This document shows positions 7,453-12,303 of a DNA stretch of 12,303 nt, piece after piece. The notes beneath the pieces were generated by a model. That model was not told the origin of the DNA. It was given only the letters and a program-made list of their open reading frames with translations, and did no database searches. The DNA lies in NCBI GenBank assembly GCA_030621805.1, contig JAUXGY010000020.1, forward strand, positions 1 through 12,303, read 5' to 3'. Positions within the stretch are counted from its first letter, which is position 1. Each line of letters begins with the position of its first letter. This DNA is from Kiritimatiellales bacterium. GTDB lineage: Bacteria; Verrucomicrobiota; Kiritimatiellia; Kiritimatiellales; Pontiellaceae. Position numbers and translations under genes: made by a program.

Positions 7453-8412
7453 TTACAGGAGGCGCTTCATTTTCTTTTTGTTTTCGTCTTCGATCTTTTT
7501 TTTCAGCGCTTCGTATTCCTTAATCTGTTCTTCTTGGGGCGCGCCGACCCCACCGACAATAAAGAGCTTTGTATTGACCATTTTTTTGGAGGTGTGAGAA
7601 AAAAACAACTTTCCGATGAGGGGGATATTCCGCAAATAGGGAAGCCCACTCTCCGTATCTATCGTTTTTTGGATGGTCAGCTCGCTCAAGAGCTCAAGCT
7701 TGCCCGGCACAAAATCAATGGAAGTATCCACTTTCCTGAAAGAAACGATTGGAACCCGGGTTTCTCGCGACGTGTCGTTTTCCCGTAAGACCTCCGAAAT
7801 GCTCATCTTCATCTTGGTATGCACGTGCCCATTCTCAAGAATGGTGGGTTGGGCTTCGATTTTCACGCCCACATCAATGAACTCGGTAACATTTTGTTCG
7901 CGGTTTCCAATCACCTTAACCGTCATATACGGCTCCTTCGAGATCAGTTCCGTGGACCCCGTCTCCTGATCTTTCACTGAAATCCGCGTATTTACAATGA
8001 GCCGTCCGTTGTTGAGCCGCGCAATACTTCGGGAACCAAAGGCCCATAATTCGTCTCCGATTTTAAACATGGCGGTTACCGTTCCAATTTCCCGTTCGGG
8101 CATAATGGTTGAGATGAGCATGGAAAAGCCCTGAAGCGTTGCATCCGGGCTGGCGGTCACCTTGTTTGCTGCAAACCGGTGGCTATTTCCCTTGGCATCA
8201 ATTTGCTCCACAATGAAAAAAGAAACATCGAGGTTTGAGCCCTTATCCAGCACAGGGAAGATCGCGTTTTCAAGGGCGGTTGAGAGCGTAGAGTCGGGCT
8301 CTGGGGTCGATGATTCTTCACTCTTTGCGGGTGCCGGATCCACAGCGGCAGGTTCCTGACCTCCCGCCATGGGCACCACGAGTAAAAATAAAACAAAGGC
8401 CATTGATTTCAT
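7453..8412 (-). CDS. Exported secretin-domain protein (type II/III secretion or PilQ-like C-terminal domain only), 319 aa
   Basis: Residues 1-18 are a signal peptide, followed by a Pro/Glu/Ser-rich linker to about residue 45. Residues 180-290 match the C-terminal secretin module: VGVKIEAQPTILENGHVHTK resembles 'xGxxLxVxPxI...V', VPIVSFRKVDTSI resembles the 'VPxxxxR.vxT' step, and GLPYLRNIPLIGKLFFS (256-272) is the characteristic 'xPxLxxIPxxGxLF' motif, followed by KLFIVGGV. Full secretins have 500-700 residues with several N-domains; here the N0-N3 ring domains are not recognisable. Residues 295-319 are a lysine/glutamate-rich helix (EQIKEYEALKKKIEDENKKK). It may be a minimal outer-membrane channel subunit or a derivative with another task; no secretion-system partner gene is nearby. 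The start is the first ATG after a GGGGAT-like site. A candidate promoter with TATAAT lies upstream. Confidence 0.8.
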   Translation of the reverse strand: MKSMAFVLFLLVVPMAGGQEPAAVDPAPAKSEESSTPEPDSTLSTALENAIFPVLDKGSNLDVSFFIVEQIDAKGNSHRFAANKVTASPDATLQGFSMLISTIMPEREIGTVTAMFKIGDELWAFGSRSIARLNNGRLIVNTRISVKDQETGSTELISKEPYMTVKVIGNREQNVTEFIDVGVKIEAQPTILENGHVHTKMKMSISEVLRENDTSRETRVPIVSFRKVDTSIDFVPGKLELLSELTIQKTIDTESGLPYLRNIPLIGKLFFSHTSKKMVNTKLFIVGGVGAPQEEQIKEYEALKKKIEDENKKKMKRLL

Positions 8413-8735
8413 CTATCATCCCCACCACAGCCCATCGAGTCCGCAGGAAGCCCCTCTTCCATCGTCACGCGGTTCCGATCTCTGTAGTATTATATACTAG
8501 GAACGCCCCTCAGTCCGGCTTGTGGACACACCATACAAAACAAGATGTATCTTTTGGTCGACCCGGAAGGGACGGTATGCAGAAAGGACTATCGTTGTCC
8601 TGTTTTCGTAGACGCGAGAGGACTTCTCTTCAACATAATCACTCGCTGCGTTGGGGTGAACTTGTGTGCCGAAGTCGACTTTGCAATGGGCAGGACCGCC
8701 TTGTGTTTTTCCCGAACGCGGAACGGAATTTCGCG
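8413..8735. other. 323-base gap between cmoB and the secretin-domain gene
   Basis: No convincing gene was found in this stretch. It holds the TAGTA-N5-TACTA site with TATAAT (8485-8499), a near-palindrome AAGATGTATCTT (8542-8553), the palindrome GGTCGACC (8556-8563) and a short stem-loop AGGAC...GTCCT (8585-8601). On the minus strand that stem is followed only by TTTC, so it is at best a weak terminator for cmoB. A plus-strand frame opens through part of it but runs antisense into cmoB and has no recognisable protein. No tRNA or riboswitch fold was recognised. Confidence 0.6.
8485..8499 (-). promoter_or_regulatory. Candidate promoter/operator of the secretin-domain gene
   Basis: The minus strand carries a perfect -10 box TATAAT (8494-8489), about 77 bases upstream of the ATG at 8412. 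The best -35 at 17-base spacing (CGGACT, 8517-8512) is poor, three of six. The box is embedded in TAGTA-TTATA-TACTA, an inverted repeat with 5-base arms and a 5-base centre. The same arrangement occurs at 10601-10617. The -10 is directly visible; regulation through the repeat is inference. Confidence 0.45.
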
Positions 8736-9689
8736 CTACGCCGTGGCAATCACCACCGCGCGCTTGGGGGCGGGGAGGCCTTCGATGCTTTGGGTCGGGT
8801 CGGAGGGATCAAGGAAGGTAGGAAGCGAATCGAAGGTCATCCATTCGGTGGAGCGCTGTTCGGCGGTGGAGGTGGTGTTGATGTCGACGACGCGGATCTC
8901 TTTTAGCCCACAGCGTTGCACCCAGTATTCCAGCGTTTTCACCGTGGGGATGAACCAGACGTTGCGCATTTTGGCGTAGCGGCCGTTCGGCGTCAGCGTG
9001 TAGCCTTCGGGGCCATCGACGACCAACGTTTCAATCACCAGTTCGCCGCCGGGCCGCAGAAACGATTTGAGTTGCTCAATGTGGTCGAGCGGCGACTTGC
9101 GATGATAGAGCACGCCCATGGAAAAGACGGTATCGAACGCGCGGGCCGTGTGTGGGACGTCTTCAATGCCGAGCGGCAGCACCCACGCGCGCGGGTTTTG
9201 GATAAAGTGTTTCATCGCAAAAAACTGGCAGATAAACATGGGGGAGGGGTCGACGCCGATGACCAATTTTGCCCCTTCACCGACCATCCGCCAACCGTGG
9301 TATCCGTTGCCGCAACCCACATCAAGGATTGTGCGGTTTGCTAAGGGTTGGAGGTGCGGGCGGACGCGGTCCCATTTCCAGTCGGACCGCCACTCGGTAT
9401 CGATGTCCACCCCATGGATATGATATGGACCCTTGCGCCACGGATGGAAGGTTTTGAGTTGCGCTTCCAATTGGGGATCGAGTTCTCCCACAACCCGCAC
9501 TTCGTTTTTTAAGTCCACCGATGAGGGCTCAAGGTCGGGAAGCTGTGCTAGAACTTCTTCCCACTGCGGCAGGAGTCCGTGCCGTTCCGGGCGCAGACCA
9601 TGGGCGATGCGTTCCGGCAACAGCTTGCTCCACGGCGCCAGCGGCGTGTCGGTGAGCAGAGGATAAAATTTTGAATAGTCAATTTTCAT
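8736..9689 (-). CDS. cmoB: tRNA U34 carboxymethyltransferase CmoB, 317 aa
   Basis: CmoB transfers the carboxymethyl group of carboxy-S-adenosylmethionine to 5-hydroxyuridine at the wobble position of tRNA, giving cmo5U34, which widens codon reading by tRNAs for Ala, Leu, Pro, Ser, Thr and Val. The protein follows E. coli CmoB (323 residues) from end to end: HPWRKGPYHIHGVDIDTEWR at 82-101, the SAM motif ILDVGCGNGYHGWRM at 121-135, FDTVFSMGVLYHR at 185-197, ELVIETLVVDG, MRNVWFIP, TEWM and the final APKRAVVIA. K86, Y195 and R310 correspond, offset by five, to the K91, Y200 and R315 that hold the carboxy-SAM ligand in the E. coli enzyme as I recall it. It lies 120 bases after cmoA on the same strand; the spacer contains a long inverted repeat. 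Only a weak GGAT precedes the ATG. Confidence 0.97.
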   Translation of the reverse strand: MKIDYSKFYPLLTDTPLAPWSKLLPERIAHGLRPERHGLLPQWEEVLAQLPDLEPSSVDLKNEVRVVGELDPQLEAQLKTFHPWRKGPYHIHGVDIDTEWRSDWKWDRVRPHLQPLANRTILDVGCGNGYHGWRMVGEGAKLVIGVDPSPMFICQFFAMKHFIQNPRAWVLPLGIEDVPHTARAFDTVFSMGVLYHRKSPLDHIEQLKSFLRPGGELVIETLVVDGPEGYTLTPNGRYAKMRNVWFIPTVKTLEYWVQRCGLKEIRVVDINTTSTAEQRSTEWMTFDSLPTFLDPSDPTQSIEGLPAPKRAVVIATA

Positions 9690-9717
9690 GTCATCCGTGA
9701 AATCTGCAGGGTTTTTA

Positions 9718-9789
9718 ACAGAATAATTATGGACAGAATAATGCCGTTCATCGGTGGAAAAGAAATCATTCTGTCCATAATTATTCTGT
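9718..9789. repeat. Perfect 22-base inverted repeat between cmoA and cmoB
   Basis: Arms at 9718-9739 and 9768-9789 are perfect reverse complements (left arm begins ACAGAATAATTATGGACAGA and ends AT). The loop is 28 bases. Each arm contains a direct repeat: ACAGAATAAT occurs at 9718-9727 and again at 9733-9742, 15 bases apart. The structure resembles a small dispersed palindromic element (REP- or MITE-like) and would fold into a long hairpin in the cmoA-cmoB transcript. It has no T-run in the reading direction, so it is not a standard terminator. No clear target-site duplication was seen. Confidence 0.8.
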
Positions 9790-9809
9790 AAACCTTTTTG
9801 TGGAGGTCT

Positions 9810-10535
9810 CTACTTCACGGCGAGCATGGACATAAAGTTGAAGCATTGGAACCAGACATCGACCGAGGCGAAGCCCGCTTGGGCAAGCCGCTCGCGGTGG
9901 GTGGCCGTGGTTTCGGGGATGAGCACATTTTCGAGGGCGGATCGTTTTTGGCTGACTTCAAGGTCGGAGTATCCGTGTGCGCGTTTAAAGTCGTGGTGGA
10001 TATCTCTCAGCAAGCCGTTTAAATGTTCATCGGGAAAGACCACCTTTTCGGAGAGGATGAGTACGCCGCCGAGGCACATTCCCTGATATATTTTTTCCAG
10101 CAGCCGAAGTCGTTCTTCGGGGGGGATAAACTGGAGCGTGAAATTAAGGACGACGACGGAGGCGTTGTCGATTTCCACGTTGCGGATATCGTCGCACACG
10201 ACTTCAACAGGGGTGTCGCGAAGGTCTCGATCCATCGCCTTTCGGCAGCGTTTGACCATGGCGTCTGAATTATCCACCGAAATGATCCGGCAATCATCGA
10301 CGGCCATTCCGCGTCGCATGGAGAGGGTGGAGGCACCGAGCGAACAGCCGAGATCATATAGGTTGCTGCTGGGCTGGGCATAGTGCTCCGTCAGCGTTTC
10401 GATCATGGTAATGATGGCGCGGTAGCCGGGGACGGAGCGCTCGATCATATCGGTAAAAACGTCGGCCACCTGCGCATCGAAGCTGAAATCGGCAATGTTC
10501 GCCAGCGAGTCGGAATAGATTTGATCTTTGTCCAT
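9810..10535 (-). CDS. cmoA: Carboxy-S-adenosylmethionine synthase CmoA, 241 aa
   Basis: CmoA makes carboxy-S-adenosylmethionine from SAM and prephenate, releasing phenylpyruvate; CmoB then uses the product on tRNA. The sequence tracks E. coli CmoA (247 residues) throughout: FSFDAQVADVFTDMIERSVP at 17-36, the SAM-binding YDLGCSLGASTLSMRR at 60-75, VDNSDAMVKRC at 87, NASVVVLNFTLQFI at 124-137, IYQGMCLGGVLILSEK, HHDFKRAHGYSDLEVSQKR at 180-198 and the terminal WFQCFNF. The frame is open to a TTG at 10574, but the family start fits the ATG at 10535 (MDKDQIYSDSL). No Shine-Dalgarno precedes it (CGTTTTTCCC). It is the first gene of the minus-strand block and is divergent from the trypsin-like gene at 10689. 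Confidence 0.97.
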   Translation of the reverse strand: MDKDQIYSDSLANIADFSFDAQVADVFTDMIERSVPGYRAIITMIETLTEHYAQPSSNLYDLGCSLGASTLSMRRGMAVDDCRIISVDNSDAMVKRCRKAMDRDLRDTPVEVVCDDIRNVEIDNASVVVLNFTLQFIPPEERLRLLEKIYQGMCLGGVLILSEKVVFPDEHLNGLLRDIHHDFKRAHGYSDLEVSQKRSALENVLIPETTATHRERLAQAGFASVDVWFQCFNFMSMLAVK

Positions 10536-10600
10536 GGGAAAAACGTAGCAGAACCCGCTTGAAACAGGCATCAAATTTTTAGCTTTTGAAAACAGGAGGG

Positions 10601-10617
10601 TTAGTAAAACATACTAA
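10601..10617. promoter_or_regulatory. Inverted repeat in the divergent cmoA / trypsin-like gene promoter region
   Basis: TTAGTA (10601-10606) and TACTAA (10612-10617) are perfect inverted arms around AAACA. The site lies between the divergent starts at 10535 and 10689, where an operator could affect both genes. The core TAGTA-N5-TACTA equals that at 8485-8499. No good -35/-10 pair was recognised for either direction, so promoter positions here remain open. Confidence 0.35.
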
Positions 10618-10688
10618 TTTTCCTTGGATGTTTACGGTTTATTGTGGTGAACATGGCGGATCTGTTTTGAACAAAATGAGATTAATTA

Positions 10689-11879
10689 ATGCGTAGATCC
10701 CTTTCATATTTAGCCCTGTCAGGCTTGTTGCTCGGAAATTATGCCGAAGCGGTAATGGTGGCCGGCGGCGATGGAACACAAAACACGACTTCCCCGGCTG
10801 GGGGGCAGGGCTGGGACTATGTCGGGCGGATCGATAAGGCAAACGTATATTCAAGCGTGGTCTACATCTCCAACAACTGGTTCATCACGGCCCACCACAT
10901 CAAGGTGCTGGACAACCCCACGGGCGTCTTGCTTGGCGGATTGTCCTATTCGATTGACCCCAACAGCTGGATGCGCCTGACCAACAGCGTGGGCGGTAAT
11001 GCCGACCTCTCCATGTTCCGGGTGGTTGGCGGGACCGTGGGACTTTCCGGTTTGACGGTTCGCTCTTCCGCCACCTCCAATGGCTCCGGCCTGACGATGA
11101 TCGGGAATGGCCGCAATCGCGAAACCAGCGAAACCACATGGAATAGTTCCTGGATGGAAGGAGGAAAACCAACAGCCTATCGTGGGTACAAATGGGCTTC
11201 GGGAGCAACTAAGCGCTGGGGGACCAACGTTAAAGATATCAACGCGGAGCTAATCGACGCTGGCTTTGGCATTACTGACATGTTCCGCACCGACTTTGAT
11301 GATATCGGGGGCACAGAGGCGCAGGGTGCGACCTACGATTCCGGCGGCGGTGGCTTCTACAACAACGGCGGCGACTGGGAACTAGCAGGCATCATGCTCG
11401 CCACGGCGGGCTTTAACAGCCAACCGGGCGACACAGCGGTATACGGCAACCTGACCTACATGGCTGATATGCAATACTATGCTGCTCAGATTTCCATCAC
11501 GGCCCAGATCATTGATATCGACGCAGATGGAATCCCCGATGCGTGGGAATACGAGCAAACCGGCTCCACAATAGGGGTAGTGGCTTCCGCCGATCAAGAT
11601 GACGACGGCTTCACAGGAGAAGAGGAGTGGCTGGCGGACACGGACCCGAACGATGGAAACTCGTTCCTTGAAATCCTAGACTATTCCGTGGAGACGAATC
11701 TGGTTTTCAGCAGTTCGACCAATCGGACGTATCAGGTGGAGCACAAGGATCATCTTGCGGACACCGCCGCTTGGCAGACGAATGTAAGCTGGTTTGTGGG
11801 TTCCCACCCCCAAACGGAGCAGGCGGTTTCGACTTCGCCGAGCAACCGTTTTTACCGCGTCCGCGCCAAGTTGCGCTGA
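10689..11879 (+). CDS. Secreted trypsin-like (S1) protein with calcium-binding repeats, 396 aa
   Basis: Residues 1-21 form a signal peptide (MRRSLSYLALSGLLLGNYAEA). Residues about 42-265 look like a trypsin-fold domain: WFITAHHI (64-71) corresponds to the 'TAAHC' region with H70 as likely catalytic histidine, ADLSMFRV (105-112) to the aspartate strand with D106, and TYDSGGGGF (215-223) to 'GDSGGP' with S218. The last motif lacks the usual preceding Gly and following Pro, so activity is probable but not certain. Then come aspartate-rich calcium-binding repeats like thrombospondin type 3: DIDADGIPDAWE (276-287), DQDDDGFTGEEEW (302-314) and DTDPNDGNS (317-325). Residues 327-396 form a C-terminal beta domain ending in SNRFYRVRAKLR, a style common in Kiritimatiellota/Verrucomicrobiota exported proteins and perhaps a sorting or anchoring module. 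Only a weak GAGA lies before the ATG. It is divergent from cmoA. Confidence 0.8.
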   Translation: MRRSLSYLALSGLLLGNYAEAVMVAGGDGTQNTTSPAGGQGWDYVGRIDKANVYSSVVYISNNWFITAHHIKVLDNPTGVLLGGLSYSIDPNSWMRLTNSVGGNADLSMFRVVGGTVGLSGLTVRSSATSNGSGLTMIGNGRNRETSETTWNSSWMEGGKPTAYRGYKWASGATKRWGTNVKDINAELIDAGFGITDMFRTDFDDIGGTEAQGATYDSGGGGFYNNGGDWELAGIMLATAGFNSQPGDTAVYGNLTYMADMQYYAAQISITAQIIDIDADGIPDAWEYEQTGSTIGVVASADQDDDGFTGEEEWLADTDPNDGNSFLEILDYSVETNLVFSSSTNRTYQVEHKDHLADTAAWQTNVSWFVGSHPQTEQAVSTSPSNRFYRVRAKLR

Positions 11880-11915
11880 TGCTTTCGGCCATCTATCGTG
11901 GTCGCAGTGGAATAA

Positions 11916-11993
11916 TTTTGATATAGTATACTATATAAATATGCCCTAAATTGACCGTTTTTGGTACAAAATATATAGTATACTATATCAAAA
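11916..11993. repeat. 78-base inverted-repeat element with two 16-base palindromes
   Basis: Arms at 11916-11937 and 11972-11993 are perfect 22-base reverse complements (left arm starts TTTTGATATAGTATACTATA). Each arm holds the perfect palindrome ATATAGTATACTATAT (11921-11936 and 11973-11988), so the two copies are both direct and inverted, 52 bases apart. ATAA lies immediately outside both ends (11912-11915 and 11994-11997), as a target-site duplication would. It may be a miniature mobile element, a paired operator for a dimeric DNA-binding protein, or a transcript hairpin after the trypsin-like gene. High AT content makes the 4-base flank match weak evidence. Confidence 0.7.
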
Positions 11994-12014
11994 ATAAAAC
12001 CGGCTGCTCCGGTT
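11990..12014 (-). terminator. Stem-loop with T-run on the minus strand
   Basis: AACCGG (11998-12003), loop CTGCT and CCGGTT (12009-12014) form a 6-base-pair stem. Read on the minus strand it is followed by TTTTATTTTT, the layout of a factor-independent terminator. In the plus direction, in which both neighbouring genes run, it is followed by AAAG and would not terminate. The short stem makes it a weak candidate. Confidence 0.35.
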
Positions 12015-12076
12015 AAAGAAGTGCTTTTCGGTGCCTTGCGCAGCATTTTTCTTCGGGGTCCTGCGGTAATGTCCTG

Positions 12077-12104
12077 TTGACAGTTCGGCGGTTTCGCGTA
12101 TTTT
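12077..12104 (+). promoter_or_regulatory. Candidate sigma-70-type promoter of grpE
   Basis: A perfect -35 TTGACA (12077-12082) and TATTTT (12099-12104, four of six to the -10 consensus) are 16 bases apart and lie 32 bases before the grpE ATG. No CIRCE inverted repeat and no recognisable heat-shock sigma-32 -10 (CCCCAT type) was seen here, so any heat regulation is not evident from this stretch. Confidence 0.55.
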
Positions 12105-12136
12105 CCCAATGCTCTGGAAACAAAAGGATTTTGATT

Positions 12137-12303
12137 ATGGCCAAGAAGAATAAAATCGATGAGAAGGACCTGAAGGTAGAGGCGACTGAGGAGGAGCTTC
12201 CCGATACGGAAATCATCGAAGAGGACACCATCCCCGTAGTCGAGGAGGAAGAGGAGTTGCTGCGCGATCAGTTTGTGCGTTTGCAGGCCGACTTCGCAAA
12301 TTT
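12137..12303 (+). CDS. grpE: Nucleotide exchange factor GrpE (N-terminal part, runs off window)
   Basis: Only the first 55 residues are visible. They begin MAKKNKIDEKDLKVEATEEE, continue with a very acidic, disordered stretch, and enter the long dimer helix with LLRDQFVRLQADFAN at 41-55. The 'L-x-R-x-x-A-D-F-x-N-(F/Y)' pattern at the start of the helix is the family signature, and an acidic leader of this kind is normal for GrpE. GrpE releases ADP from DnaK so that the chaperone can cycle. AAAGGA (12123-12128) gives a ribosome binding site with good spacing, and a sigma-70-type promoter lies upstream. dnaK or dnaJ may follow outside the window. The call rests on a short segment, but the pattern is distinctive. 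Confidence 0.85.
   Translation, partial: MAKKNKIDEKDLKVEATEEELPDTEIIEEDTIPVVEEEEELLRDQFVRLQADFAN

Noticed and set aside
7496..7503. A8 run on the coding strand of the secretin-domain gene as a frameshift site
   Set aside because: It encodes lysines of a Lys/Glu-rich helix near the C-terminus, and no alternative frame of interest or stimulating structure is evident.
8545..8979. Plus-strand open frame of 144 codons beginning in the intergenic gap
   Set aside because: More than half runs antisense into cmoB, no ribosome binding site was seen and the product resembles nothing I recognise.
10593..10600. Strong Shine-Dalgarno-like CAGGAGGG on the plus strand
   Set aside because: No start codon at suitable spacing opens a frame of any length; the next frames stop quickly.
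12015..12136. CIRCE or sigma-32 heat-shock element upstream of grpE
   Set aside because: I looked for the 9-base CIRCE arms (TTAGCACTC) and a CCCCAT-type -10 and found neither; the sigma-70-like pair is the better explanation.

Overview
The window looks like chromosomal DNA of a Gram-negative bacterium of the PVC group, most likely Verrucomicrobiota/Kiritimatiellota. This is inferred from gene content, not from a marker gene: an SHD1-type domain joined to a thioredoxin fold, a secreted FG-GAP/VCBS repeat protein, a large secreted protein of the 'P-D-N-A...GKLWADPQ' type, and a secreted trypsin-like protein ending in calcium-binding aspartate repeats and an 'SNRFYRVRAKLR' tail. No rRNA, tRNA, CRISPR array or transposase gene was seen.

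Layout: ten genes run on the minus strand from about 10.5 kb down to base 1, and two run on the plus strand at the right end. In order of minus-strand transcription they are: cmoA (10535-9810), an inverted repeat, cmoB (9689-8736), a 323-base gap with a candidate promoter, a secreted secretin-domain protein (8412-7453), avtA (7369-6119), a PDZ-less HtrA-like serine protease (6092-5136), a Phd-type antitoxin and PIN toxin pair (5033-4430) with its own operator-like palindrome, then three secreted proteins: a 555-residue protein of unknown role (4409-2742), a 727-residue FG-GAP protein (2701-518) and an SHD1-thioredoxin protein cut by the window edge (482-1). On the plus strand are a secreted trypsin-like protein with calcium-binding repeats (10689-11879) and the start of grpE (12137 onward).

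How the genes work together: cmoA and cmoB form one complete pathway, the carboxymethylation of tRNA wobble uridine (cmo5U34). avtA supplies an alanine/valine transamination step. The antitoxin and toxin overlap by 11 bases and form a self-contained module. The last three minus-strand genes are separated by only 32-35 bases, each has a Shine-Dalgarno sequence and a signal peptide, and they probably form an operon for cell-envelope or exported functions. At least six of the twelve genes encode secreted or periplasmic proteins.

The most interesting non-coding signals are two long perfect inverted repeats. One sits inside the cmoA-cmoB transcript. The other lies between the trypsin-like gene and grpE, contains two copies of a 16-base palindrome exactly 52 bases apart, and is flanked by ATAA on both sides. 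Two copies of TAGTA-N5-TACTA lie in the two main promoter regions. I found no clear evidence for a wholly new system; the secreted three-gene operon and the repeat elements are the best candidates for follow-up.
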